A DNA stretch of 64,000 bases, taken from contig WION01000218.1 in the NCBI GenBank assembly GCA_015039365.1, positions 1-64,000 of the forward strand. Reading direction: 5' to 3'. Origin of the DNA: Amanita rubescens (lineage: Eukaryota > Basidiomycota > Agaricomycetes > Agaricales > Amanitaceae). The position numbers and the translations under genes are program-made. How positions within the stretch are numbered: the first letter of the stretch is position 1; each line of letters opens with the position of its first letter. Of this stretch, positions 1 to 10,721 are shown piece by piece. Under the pieces are notes generated by a model, which made no database searches, had not been told where the DNA came from, and worked only from the letters and a program-made list of their open reading frames with translations.

Positions 1-464
1 ACCAAGAAACTGAATCATTTATCGCAGTTTTGTCGTTCCCGTTCGTATGGTGGGCGAAATCACTGAAAAGCATATAAAATTCTTCCTATCAATGAGTGTC
101 CAAATCAAGCCAACAGATCCTGTGAAACGATGACCTGAAACCTTAGAATCTGATTCCACATGTGCGAAGCTCTTGCAGGCCATAAGAACCCATTCCATCT
201 GAATCGCACCCTATACGTCATCTGACACTTCTTTGGGAATTGAAAGGCATGACGGTGACAAAGGCAACTCACGGTGATTCGACAGATGCGCGGGCCGATT
301 AACTTTCAGAACGCCATTGTGCTGCGTGTGTGACCCATCCGTACGTTGATAGCCCGCAACCCTGTTTTTGTGACTACCACATCACAATCATCATAATGGT
401 GCGTACTAAATGCTCTCAAGAATCTAGACTAAGTACCCTCCTACGTTCATTCAGCGTGTCCCGT
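1..464. other. Duplicated 5' intergenic region before Hsp70 copy 1
   Basis: No coding potential is evident. The stretch is a diverged copy of the sequence found upstream of the other left-hand Hsp70 genes, near 5500-5950, 9830-10020 and 18180-18550. Shared words include a tract resembling CGTTCCCGTC followed by GCGAAATCA, and the block just before the gene that ends in CGTACTAAATG. It probably holds the promoter of Hsp70 copy 1, and its left part would belong to a CC gene lying outside the window. Confidence 0.5.
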
Positions 465-2160
465 ATGCCTTTACCGCAAAGAAAGCCATATGACGGATTT
501 CAAAGGAAACTCATTATTGCATTTGACATTGGCACCACCTTCAGTGGCGTCTCCTACGCATTTTTGATACCTGACAAAACGCCAGTAATTCAAGGCGTTG
601 CCCGGTGAGTTGCCCTTCTAGTGGTAACTAGACACCTCATCTTAGGATCACTTTCCAGGTTTCCTGGGCAGACGGGCGTCGGTGATTCCAAGATTCCAAG
701 TGTCGTTTGTTACGACAGGTATGGAAACGTCGTTGCCGTTGGCTCGGAAACGGACGTAGAGACCAATCCTGAACTCCGAGAAATACAAGGTCTTGTTCGA
801 GCTGAATGGTGCGCCGACCTTTTATTAGTGGCCTCTCTACTAACATGATATAGGTTCAAGCTACATCTTCAACCAGTTCATCTTGTTGCTGAGCAAGGGT
901 TCGACGATAGAGACATACCTGCGCTGCCTCGGACCAAGTCAGTTATCGACATCTTCAGCGACCTGTTGAGATACATGTATAAATCAACCAACCAGTATAT
1001 CCGAGAGCGACATGGAGATGACATGCTGAGATCCGTCGGGAATAACATTGAGTTTATCCTCAGTCACCCCAACTGCTGGGAATGCCTACAGCTATCCGAA
1101 ATGCGCCCTGCGGCAATCAATGCAGATTTGGTCAACGCAAATGAAGCCCCGAACGATCAGCTTCGTCACCGAAGGCGAGGCTAGTCTTCACTTTTGCCTA
1201 AACAAATGTCCTGATACTTTCGGGAAATACGTAGGTCAAGTGTACTACAATATCCGACTTGCTGACTGGTGATAGACCAGTGATGGAATACTAGTCGCGG
1301 ACTGTGGAGGAGGACTGTGGATATTAGTTCATATGCGCGATCAGAATCAATGACGTCAGGGAGTAAGTTCAAAGAAATCGCTCCGGCTGAGTGTACGGGT
1401 GCTCTCCTTCCCTGACGCAAAGCTTACTTTTCTTAGGCCTTTTTCAGGGCTCGTTCTTTGTCACCCGTAGAGCGCAAACGTTTCTGACAGGTCGGCATAA
1501 CCAATTTTGCGACGTAATTGATCTAATCATGCTTTCTAGAGAAGCTTCGTCGATCGACGTTTGGAACGAAGAGAGACATAGAAGTTATGACTAGATATTT
1601 TGACGGAGTGACCCAACTTAGCTTTAGTGAACCTTCGAGATACTTGATACGTTTTGGTCGAAATGAGCAAGATTTAGAACACGATATTCGAGTTGGCACG
1701 ATCAAGCTGAATGGGTAAACGTTTATCATACGTTCAATGTACAGTAATAAAATTACATTGCATATAGCATCGACATTGCGAAGTTTTTTGAACCTACCAT
1801 AAAGAACATTATAAAAGCCATCGACGAACAAACCAGGATGACGGCGACAAGGATCAGAGTAGGTCTGCAAGAAAGTTGGATGTGTCATAACTGAAAACTT
1901 GAATATAGGCTATCTTTATGGTTGGAAGATTTTCTACCTCCGATTATTTGTTTTCCAAATTGGAGGATCATTTCAAGTCGAGGGGTATCGACATCTTGAG
2001 ACTGGAAACTTATATGTGAGCAAAAAAATAGCGCTGAGCTTCGCATTCATTTACTTAAGGCTCTTGCATCAGAAACAAAACGGTCGCGGAGGGTGCTATG
2101 ATATTCAAAATCGAATCTTTTATGTCCAGTGAACCGCAACGCCGTCTTACGAAGAACGAC
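465..2160 (+). pseudogene. HSPA12-like Hsp70 copy 1, frameshifted and fused to a CC gene
   Basis: Exon 1 encodes an ATPase N-terminus with the phosphate-1 motif IAFDIGTTFSGVSY, followed by the exons FPGQ...SVVCYDRYGNVVAVGSETD and FKLHLQPVHLVAEQGF. The start used by copy 2 (MSRIP) reads GTG here at 456, so the first Met is at 465. Coding decay is clear: HPNGWEGQQ is changed to HPNCWECLQ, two bases are missing near 1150 so FVTEGEAS is lost, and one base is missing in the DCGGGTVDIS codons near 1313. Exon 8 reads VGRFSTSDYLF instead of VGGFATSDYLF. In exon 9 the Hsp70 sequence stops at about 2137 and passes in frame into a coiled-coil gene. This is a dead chimera; remnants of every exon up to the junction are recognisable by alignment with copy 2. 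Confidence 0.85.
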
Positions 2161-3166
2161 TTTGACCTGCTTCAAAAAGAATACAACAGAGAGCTGAGAG
2201 CCGCGCAAGACGAGCTTCAGGCTCTCCGTGAACAGAGGGACGCGCTCAAGAAGCTCGTCGATACGCAAGCCGTCGAGCTGACCGCCGCACGCGAGTTCAC
2301 TTTCATTACTGACCAGGTCTCAGCGACCGACGTTAGTCGGACAATACAAGGAGCTCAATTCCGCCATATACCAGACAGCTGTGCAGTTAATCTCCATCGA
2401 ACAACCGCCCCTCCTACAGCCCTCCCTGCACCCGCGGCGGATACGGAACGCCTGCAGGTTCAGGCACGGATCTATTCCGTCAGTGTCATTGGCGAGTGAT
2501 TGCTTCACCTCGCGCAAACCGTCGGACAAGAGGACAAGTCATTCCCTATCCTCGCTTTCCAGAGTGGCATAACCCACGTGTGCTTTTCCGCCATCTCTTC
2601 ATGGGTTTTGGGCGTGGCCACGAACCTCAGCATGGGATTCTCAACCTCGCATACGAACAGATCTGGGCCAGCAGTACGTGTCTTCCTCAAAGTCTGCTGC
2701 ATGGCTAACGACGCGTTTTAGAGAAGCAAACCGTTGCAGGCCGCTGGAGAGCGCTGACCCATAAACAGTATGCAATATGAGTGGCGATCAAGTTCAACGC
2801 GAAATCTATACCCTCCTGTCACACCTCCTGATCTGTATCGGTTGGAAAGTCGAGACGAGGCAGATTAAGGCTTTGCTTGAGGAAGAGTTGAGCGTGTGCA
2901 TCAACGAGATCGCTACATTCGTGGCCAAGACGTCTAGGATGATCCGCGAGGAGTTCGTCTCGGACGACTTGCAGGTCACGTATGTGCGGGCTGGGCAGCG
3001 CTTCAACCCATCCTTGATGGACGCAGAAGGGCAAGCGTCGCCCGGGGTTCAGGGACCTGTCCTCTGTACGGTAGAGCTTGGTCTCGCTTTGCAAAATCGC
3101 GCTGGAGGACAATGGATGTTGTTGAAACCGAGGCCCGTAGCCCTTGATACTCACGCATCATCTTGA
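2098..3166 (+). pseudogene. CC-family gene (+), copy 1, inactivated
   Basis: This is a nearly identical but broken twin of the gene at 6782-7845. The first 13 codons (MIFKIESFMSS...) come from Hsp70 exon 9. A highly charged coiled coil follows (LQKEYNRELRAAQDELQALREQ). Relative to the twin, one G is inserted near 2351, one C is lost near 2406 (which restores frame), CGA has become the stop TGA near 2498, and one C is lost near 2771 in the second exon. The C-terminal part is otherwise conserved (GRWRALTH, then EEFVSDDLQVTYVRAGQ, then APVLCTAELGLALQ in the twin). It belongs to the same family as the minus-strand CC genes. No named domain is recognised. Confidence 0.8.
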
Positions 3167-3262
3167 TTATACGCTTCATACTATATTACCCAAGTCACAC
3201 AGGGTACGTATGATATACCAGGCGGTTCTATCTTGTTCATTACAGTAAATGAATACGGTATC

Positions 3263-5171
3263 TCAATCGTCAAAGCTTACGACAACGTTGGCTCGACATA
3301 GCACGTTGTACTCCTCTTCGTCGACCCATCTATCCCCTTGACGTCGCTGGACATACAACGTCCGAGCAATTCCTATTGTCGTCGTGCACATGATGGGCCC
3401 AGCCATCAGTTTTTGAGACTTGCCTCTCGGATCATCCACTTGCATCTTCTCCGGATCGAATTCACTTCCGGGAGAAGGAGCAAATACCTTAATGTCACCC
3501 GAAACGTAATCTCCATACATCATTTTCCGAAGATCCAACATCTTATTGACGAGTTCTGAAAAGTCCTCCTCGAACATGGACTGAAGTTGTTTTTCCGGAA
3601 AACCATGCAGGCGTGACAGACGGCGTATTAGCAGACTGAAAAGAGATTGTTGGTCCTGCTTCAAGATCCGACTAGCCTCATTGTCCGAGTATACCAGCGC
3701 TCTCCACCGAGCTGAGACAGCTTTCGGTTCTGTAACGCAGACGATCAGATGGGTCATAGGGAGGGGAAAGCGCTTATTTACGTGACGCCTTTATAGCATC
3801 AGAGATTTGTTGGAGCATCTGCGTTTTCTCTGGATTGACGATGGAATCGAACTCGGAGGATAGAACTAGAACACAAAAGTGGTTCATACAAGCTTGAAGC
3901 GAAACCAAGATTCTTGGATGTGTCGAATTTGCTTTAGCGTCTACTACAAAGTTGCACAAGGATTCGCCAAAGAATGATTTCGTGTTGTTGCTCGGTTGAT
4001 TCTCCGAACACTTGAAGACATTATCCAGATGTCCATCTCCAATCGCAGAAGCCAAACAGTAGATACAGTCGTTCAGAGCATTCACTTTGGTTATAATGTC
4101 CGTCTCCGAGACGACGTCAGATTTGTTACCAAAGACCCTATTCGATTCGAGCTCTTGCTTTGTCAAGCTCAATTCTTTCTCGGTGCGTTCGAGTTCGAGC
4201 TTTAACTGATGGAGGTGCTGCTGTAGTTGGACGACCTGGGAGACTCTAAGTGCCTCTGTCAAAGAACACGGCCACCATATCGTACCTCCGGACTTGCATT
4301 AGTAATCTGTAGGAACGAGTTAGAAATTCAACGCTCTCGAAATGGCACTTTGTCAAAGTCACCTCAGCTCTTGGGGTCCTTCCATTTTGGCTTCGTGGTT
4401 CGGTTGCCACAGGTGCCGCCGGCACTAGAGCAGATGACGTTGGTTCAATGGTCATAATGTCCGTCTTCGAGACGATGTCAGCTTTGCCACCAAAGACACT
4501 ATTTGATTCGAGCTCTTGCTTTGTCGTGCTCAAGTCTTTCTTGGTACGTTCGAGTTCAAGTTGTAACTGATTGGCGAGCTGTTGGACCCGGAAAGCTGTT
4601 AGTGATTCCGTCAAAGAACATCGCCACCGTATCATACCTTCTTGGTACGTTCGAGTTCGAGTTGTACCTGATCGACGCGCTGCTGTAGTCGGAGGACCTG
4701 GAAAGTTCTTAGTGATCTGTCAAAGAACATGGTCACCTATCATACCTTATTAGTGCGTTCGAGTTCGAGTTGTAACTGATCGGCGCGCTGCTGTAGTTGG
4801 AGGACCTGGAAAGATCTTAGCGATTCTGTCAAAAAACATGGCCACCATATCATGCCTCCGGACTTGGATCGATAATCTGTAAGAACCGATTAGAAATTTA
4901 ACGGCATCGACGGTTGAACTTTGTCAGGCTCACCTGGTATGCCGGTCTTACGGGCCTGCCAAAAGCGCACCTTGGGACAGGTGCCACTCGCGTGAAAGCC
5001 TCGGATGAAGGCCCTCCAGCAGATATAGGCTGATCTATTTCATCCACGGGCTATTGTTGACGTCAGCAAGGGTTTTTATTCGAAGCAAAATATACAGCTT
5101 ACACGTTCACTTTTGTCGCTCAACCAGTTCTCTGCGCGACGCACAAAGGAGTCGATGCTCGTGATGTCCAT
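3263..5171 (-). CDS. CC-A: coiled-coil family protein, internally duplicated
   Basis: A complete nine-exon model of 491 aa stays open: 5103-5171, 4934-5050, 4856-4876, 4746-4805, 4638-4697, 4363-4578, 4286-4306, 3782-4235 and 3263-3720. It starts MDITSIDSFVRRAENWLSDK, then a Pro-rich exon, a 21-nt microexon (IIDPSPE), two 60-nt heptad exons (V-L-x-LQQRxDQ-x-QLELERT), a longer coiled-coil exon and a second Pro-rich tract. A second 21-nt microexon (ITNASPE) precedes the final coiled coil and the core NALNDCIYCLASAI...FFGESLCNFVVDA. The last exon carries RWRALVY and FEEDFSELVNKMLDLRKMM...GSEFDPEKM. The exon 3 donor is GC rather than GT. The function is not recognised. It is intact while copies B and C are not, and it shares a divergent 5' region with Hsp70 fragment 1b. 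Confidence 0.75.
4638..4805 (-). repeat. Tandem 60-nt coiled-coil exons with near-identical introns
   Basis: Two exons of exactly 60 nt (4638-4697 and 4746-4805) encode V-L-R/Q-LQQR(V/A)DQ(V/L)QLELERT-K/N-K. They are separated by a 48-bp intron that starts GTATGAT and ends TTTCCAG, and the introns flanking the unit are recognisably the same sequence. Both exons are phase 0, so units can be gained or lost without breaking the frame. A third and fourth diverged copy are embedded in the exons at 4363-4578 and 3782-4235. Confidence 0.85.
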
Positions 5172-5960
5172 GATCGTCGGTGTCAGCAATCTGAGGAAGA
5201 GAATCTAACTTCGTCGTTGTTCGGTGGTACGAGTTCGCCTCTCGGCGGGCATGTAGAGTCTCGGTTGAAGGGTTATGTCAGGGTCGGGGAACGGGGTTTT
5301 CGCCGTGAGGCTCGTCTGCCAGGTTCAGTGTTCAATTGACACATGTACGCCTCGGGGGGCCCTCGTGCCTGACTTCCATTAAAGAACCTTCCCAATAAGT
5401 ATCCAAACCAAGCGATACGATGAAGATAGAATCCTCGTGCTAAGTTCCTTTGGACCCCATGTGCACCAGGGTACAGTCCAATGAGCAGGTAAGCTATTGT
5501 AATTCAGTATCAGGACACGTGGCACTGAACTCATGGACGTTTTTAGTATTTTTCTTCAAATCAGAAATCTGATGCGAGTCCTGTAACCATGTAAATATGT
5601 CAATAATGCACTATGAAACCAAATCTTCCTTCCCGTTAATAACGTGAGCGAAATCAACAAATGTTACAGTTGGGGTCCACGCGTGTGCGACCGATTTCCA
5701 TCCAAATCGCATCCTATACATCATACGATGATAGTCGGTTGATAAGACGAAAGGAAACCTAGGTTGGCAGCCTTGATCGAACGATCTTGTGCTTGTGGAC
5801 CAACACCGTGACTATGATCCTCGGAAGGCCGTCGTACTGCGCAACTGCCAATGTCACCATTCTCAAGTTATGATAAGGATAGCCCCGGGCCCTAGCCCTG
5901 TTTTGTGATCACCATATTAACACAATCACCATAACCGTACGTATTAAATGCTACAGTATC
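5172..5960. promoter_or_regulatory. Putative divergent 5' region between CC-A and Hsp70 fragment 1b
   Basis: About 790 bp without a supported gene lie between the CC-A start and the first recognisable Hsp70 sequence. The block is a paralogue of 9350-10020 and 17950-18555. Shared words include GAAGATAGAATCC near 5422, GGTACAGTCCAATGAG near 5470, CAGGACACGTGGCACT near 5512, and a tract around CGATTTCCATCCAAATCGCAT near 5691. Its position between two outward-facing gene starts makes a bidirectional promoter likely. That is inferred from layout; no mapped promoter element is visible. Confidence 0.5.
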
Positions 5961-6781
5961 TGGATTGCTGACTCTTGCCGCTGACTGTGGAAGAAGAACT
6001 GTGGTCATTAGTTCATATGCGCGATCGAAGTTAATGACGTCGGGGAGCAAGTTCAAAGAAATCGCTCCGGCTGAGTGTACTGGTGCTCCTTCTTCTGCAA
6101 CGCATACTTACGTTTCCTAGGTTTTTTGCAGGGCTCGTTCTTTGTTACCCGCAGAGCACAAACCTTTCTAGCAGGTCAGCATAACCAAATTTGCGACGTA
6201 AGTGATCTAATCATGCTTTCTAGAGAAGCTTCGTTTGGAACGAAGAGAGACATAGAAGTTATGACCAGATATTTCGATGGAGTGACCCAACCTAACTTTC
6301 AATAGGGGACCTTCGAAACCGTACTTTATACGTTTTGGTCGAAATGAGAATGATCCAGAACACGATATTCGATCTGGCAATACCAAGCTGAGTGGGTAAA
6401 TGTTTATCATACGTTTAGTAATGTACCGTAATAAAATTATATTGCATATAGCATCGACATTGCGAAGTTTTTTGAACCTACCATAAAGAACATTGTAAAA
6501 GCCATCGACGAACAAACCAGGATGACGGCGACAAGGATCAGAGTACGTCTCCAAGAAAGTTGGATGTGTCATAACTGAAAACCTGAATATAGGCTATCTT
6601 TATGGTTGGAAGATTTTCTACCTCCGATTATTTGTTTTCCAAATTGGAGGATCATTTCAAGTCGAGGGGTATCGACATCTTGAGACTGGAAACTTATATG
6701 TGAGCAAAAAAATAGCGCTGAGCTTCGCATTCATTTACTTAAGGCTCTTGCATCAGAAACAAAACGGTCGCGGAGGGTGCT
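5961..6781 (+). pseudogene. HSPA12-like Hsp70 fragment 1b (exons 4-9, 5' half deleted)
   Basis: Only the middle of an Hsp70 gene remains. The upstream repeat block runs to GTATTAAATGCT, where the other copies have their start codon a few dozen bases later, and then jumps into intron 3 and exon 4 (ADCGRRTVVISSYARS). Exons 1-3, with phosphate-1, are absent, about 860 bp compared with copy 1. The phosphate-2 glycines are changed (GRRT for GGGT), and the VTQPNFQ exon hits a stop near 6303. The VGRF(S)TSDYLF exon is shared with copy 1, which shows common descent after the Hsp70-CC fusion. It runs without a break into the CC gene that follows. Confidence 0.8.
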
Positions 6782-7845
6782 ATGATATTCAAAATCGAAT
6801 CTTTTATGTCCAGTGAACCGCAACGCCGTCTTACGAAGAACGACTTTGACCTGCTTCAAAAAGAATACAACAGAGAGCTGAGAGCCGCGCAAGACGAGCT
6901 TCAGGCTCTCCGTGAACAGAGGGACGCGCTCAAGAAGCTCGTCGATACGCAAGCCGTCGAGCTGACCGCCGCACGCGAGTTCACTTTCATTACTGACCAG
7001 GTCTCAGCGACCGACGTTAGTCGGACAATACAAGAGCTCAATTCCGCCATATACCAGACAGCTGTGCAGTTAATCTCCATCGAACAACCCGCCCCTCCTA
7101 CAGCCCTCCCTGCACCCGCGGCGGATACGGAACGCCTGCAGGTTCAGGCACGGATCTATTCCGTCAGTGTCATTGGCGAGCGATTGCTTCACCTCGCGCA
7201 AACCGTCGGACAAGAGGACAAGTCATTCCCTATCCTCGCTTTCCAGAGTGGCATAACCCACGTGTGCTTTTCCGCCATCTCTTCATGGGTTTTTGGGCGT
7301 GGCCACGAACCTCAGCATGGGATTCTCAACATCGCATACGAACAGATCTGGGCCAGCGGTACACGTCTTCCTCAAAGTCTGCTGCATGGCTAACGACGCG
7401 TTTTAGAGAAGCAAACCGTTGCAGGCCCCACTGGAGAGCCCTGACACATAAACAGCTATGCAATATGAGTGGCGATCAAGTTCAACGCGAAATCTATACC
7501 CTCCTGTCACACCTCCTGATCTGTATCGGTTGGAAAGTCGAGACGAGGCAGATTAAGGCTTTACTTGAAGAGTTGAGCGTTTGCATCAACGAGATCGCTA
7601 CATTCGTGGCCAAGACGTCTAAGATGATCCGCGAGGAGTTCGTCTCGGACGACTTGCAGGTCACGTATGTGCGGGCTGGGCAGCACTTCAACCCATCCTT
7701 GATGGACGCAGAAGGGCAAGCGTCGCCCGGGGTCCAGGCACCTGTCCTCTGTACGGCAGAGCTTGGTCTCGCTTTGCAAAATCGCGCTGGAGGACAACGG
7801 ATGTTGTTGAAACCGAGGGTAGCCCTTGATACTCACGCATCTTGA
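6782..7845 (+). CDS. CC-family gene (+), copy 1b, with Hsp70-derived N-terminus
   Basis: A two-exon model (6782-7358 and 7409-7845) gives 337 aa. Residues 1-12 (MIFKIESFMSS-) align with Hsp70 exon 9 (IIFKIDPFVSS), and the start Met is an Ile codon in the Hsp70 copies. A coiled coil covers roughly residues 15-65, followed by TDVSRTIQELNSAIYQTAVQL, a Pro/Ala linker and a helical region (VIGERLLHLAQTVGQEDKSF). After the intron come HWRALTHKQ, IREEFVSDDLQVTYVRAGQHFNP and APVLCTAELGLAL, matching the C-terminal region of the minus-strand CC proteins. Keeping frame requires the acceptor at 7407-7408 (TTTTAGAG), two bases past the one copy 1 would use. It could also be the 3' part of a longer chimeric transcript. 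Function unknown. Confidence 0.65.
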
Positions 7846-7972
7846 TTATACGCTTCATACTATATTACCACTCAAGTCTCACAGGGTACGTATGATATAC
7901 CAACTACAACGATTACGAGACAGAGGCCATTCCATAGTAAAATATCTTCGTGTTTTCAATAAATACGGTATC

Positions 7973-9330
7973 TCAATTGTCGAAGCTTACGACAACGTTG
8001 GCTCGAGATAGCACGTTATGCTCCTTTACGTCGACCCGTTCACCTCCTTGACCTCGTCGGATATACAACGTCTGAGTGATACCTATTGCCGTCGTGCACA
8101 TGATGGGCCCAGCCGCCGGCTTCGGCGTCCTGCCTGTCGGGTCATCCGCTTGCATCTTCTCCGGATCGAACTCACTTCCTGGTAAAGGAGCAAATACCTT
8201 CACGTTACCCGAAGCGTAATCTCCATGCATCATTTTCCGAAGATCCATCGTCTCGTTAATAAGATTTGAAAAGTCCTCCTCGAACACGGACCGAAGTTGT
8301 TCTTCCGGAAAACCATACAAGCGTGACAGATGGCGTGTCAGCAGGGCGAAAAGAAACTGTTGGTCCTGCTTCAGCGCTTGGGTGTCCGAGTATGCTCTCC
8401 ACCGAGCTGAGGCAGCTTTCGGCTCTGTAATGTAGAGGATCAGATAGGTCATAGGAAGGGGGAAAATTGCTTATTTACGTGACTCCTGCGTTTTCTCTGG
8501 ATTAAGGATGGAATCGAATTCGGAGGATAGAACTAGAACACAAAAGTGGTTCATACAAGCTTGAAGCGAAACCAAGATTCTTGGACATGTCGAGTTTTGT
8601 TTAGCATCCACTACCAGGTTGCACAAGGATTCGCCAAAGAATGATTTCGTGTGGTTGCTCGGTTGATTCTCGGAAAGCTGAATGTCATTATCCGTATGTG
8701 CATCTGTAACTTCAGAAGCCAACTGGTAGATGCAGTCGTTCAGAGATTTCACTTTGTTTATAATGTTCGTCTCCGAGACGATGTCAGCTTTGTTACCAAA
8801 GACTCCATCCAATTCGAACCCTTGCTTTGTCAAGCTCAAATCTTTCTTGGTACGTTCGAGCTCGAGCTGTAATTGATCGGCGCGCTGCTGTAATTGAACG
8901 GCCTGGAAAGCTCTTAGCGATTATGTTAAAGAACATAGCCACAGTATCATACCCGCTCGATACGTGCGAGTTCGAGTTGTAACTGATTGGCGCGCTGCTG
9001 TAGTTGGAGGACCTGGAAGGTATTAGTGATTCTGTCAAACAACGGGGCGCCGTATCATACCTCTGGACTTGGACAAGTATTCTGCAGGAAACGATTAGAA
9101 AGTTAACGCTATCGACGGTTGCACTTTGTCAGGCTCACCCGGTCTTCTGGTCTTACGGACCCTCCATTCGTGCGCCTTGGGTCAAGTTCCGCTTGCATCA
9201 GAGCCGTAATGGGATTTATCGCATTCACGGGCTATTATTGATGTCAGCGAGGGTGTTATTCAAAGCAAAATATACAGCTTACACGTCCACTTTTGGCACC
9301 GAACCAGCTTTCTACGCGTAAGAGTCAGCA
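7973..9330 (-). pseudogene. CC-B: coiled-coil family copy lacking a start exon
   Basis: This is a paralogue of CC-A with one separate 60-nt heptad unit (about 8954-9013) before the core exon. The core (KSLNDCIYQLASEV...FFGESLCNLVVDAKQ...LQACMNHFCVLVLSS) and the last exon (RWRAYSDTQALKQDQQ...GSEFDPEKM...VVVSFDN, stop at 7973) are open. An in-frame deletion removes about 11 residues after NPEKTQ. At the place of the CC-A first exon (about 9275-9330) the homologous sequence has an in-frame stop and no ATG, so the gene appears to have lost its start. A new upstream start cannot be excluded. Confidence 0.7.
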
Positions 9331-10100
9331 ATATGTGGGGCCACGAAGAAAAGAGAACCTAACTTCGTAGCTGTTCGGCGGTACTCGAAGTTCTGTCAGC
9401 AGGCATGCCAGTCTCGGGTTAGGGGTAATCTCAGGGGCACGATTTTCGCCGTGCTCTGAGCCAGAACACTGTGGCGTCTAATGATTGTTTTTGTTGAACA
9501 GATTCGTTCGGAGATAGAAGGCTGAGAGTAAGATTGAGGCACACGACTACTAATAATTATGCCCGTGTGATAGTAGATGATGATTTAGATAAGTATGCTA
9601 TTTATAGAGGGTAAGATGTTATGCCTTGTTTGGCCGGCCGAGGATTGCCGAACGTAGAGCGTCGTTCCATCAGATTCAGAGAACCTTCCAAATTTGAAAT
9701 ATCCAAACCAAGGGATGAGATGAAGATAGAATCCTCGTGCTGTGAAATGAGACTCAAGGTGCACCGGGGTACAGTCCAATGAGTAGGTAAGCTATTCTGA
9801 ATTATATCATGTGTACCAATAACGGCTAATGGCAATAGTATCACTATCAGGACACGTGGCACTGGACTCGTTGACGTTTGGAACCACGAAATCGAATTTC
9901 TTGTCGCAGTTTCTTCGTTCCCGTCAATACCGTGAACGAAATCAACGGATGCTACTTGGGGTCCATGCGTGTGCGACGCTCCGCAACCGATTTCCATACA
10001 AATCAACAGCAATTCTGAAAAGGACGGATACCGTTAGAGTCGCGAGAGAGGTTCAGGACAAGGTGACTTGATCCTCTACTCTCAAAAAAAGGGCCTTGGA
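9331..10100. other. Intergenic repeat block, third copy, without its Hsp70 partner
   Basis: The stretch repeats the 5' region seen at 5172-5960 and 17951-18555: GAAGATAGAATCCTCGTGCT near 9723, GGTACAGTCCAATGAG near 9769, CAGGACACGTGGCACT near 9848 and CGTTCCCGTCAATACCGTGA near 9917. In those copies an Hsp70 gene follows on the + strand. Here the homology ends near 10015 and no Hsp70 sequence follows, which marks a rearrangement breakpoint before the GH12 locus. No gene was seen. Confidence 0.6.
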
Positions 10101-10649
10101 CCCGCCACAATAGTTGGTTTTGGTGGTTTGGGAATTCATTGAGAGATGTTACGCGTTACGGATTCAATTCATGATGCATCATGGCATGACCCTTTGTTAC
10201 GCATTATGTGAATCTATGGTCGTAACTGCCTCCACCTCTACCACTTATGGGCCGCTACTGCGCACGGTTGCTACGAATACTTGGGCAGCAGGCTGCCATG
10301 CTTCGTCCCCTCCAAAACGCGTCGGATATCCGGGGGAATGGTAAATGTGCTTCTCTGATAATCGGCTGTGGTTTGTTGATCATCATGTCGGGCGTTGAGG
10401 AGGACTCCGGCGGCAATAACTGAATGGAAATTTTGACATCACCTCTGGACGAGTACTAAGAGAGATGTCAACAAATAAATTTCCTATTCCGAAAAAAAGA
10501 GAGATCATTTCTAGATGACATAAGTATTGTGCCACCCACATGTGCTGCAAGTGAATCCGGTAACATATAACAACGGACAACTGCAGTGATCCCAATCCCA
10601 AACGCGTAACATGCCGTGAATCTATGGTCGTAATACTACAGTAAGTACA
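10101..10649. other. Non-coding gap with a short direct repeat
   Basis: No supported gene. The 18-bp word GTGAATCTATGGTCGTAA occurs at about 10208 and again at about 10617, each time beside a GTTACGCRTTA or GCGTAAC word. This could be the scar of a duplication or insertion upstream of the GH12 gene. Confidence 0.4.
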
Positions 10650-10659
10650 CTATATAAAG
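10650..10659 (+). promoter_or_regulatory. TATA-box-like element of the GH12 gene
   Basis: CTATATAAAG lies about 65-70 bp before the GH12 start codon, a normal position for a core promoter giving a short leader. It is called from the motif and position only. Confidence 0.55.
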
Positions 10660-10721
10660 ATCGCATTCAGGCCTTTGACAACTAAAAGCAGGGCCAACTG
10701 GGACTTCCCTCTAAGCTAGAC

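Noticed and set aside
2047..2268. Minus-strand ORF of 73 codons, repeated identically at 6731-6952.
   Set aside because: It is the antisense shadow of the duplicated Hsp70/CC junction; identity reflects the DNA duplication.
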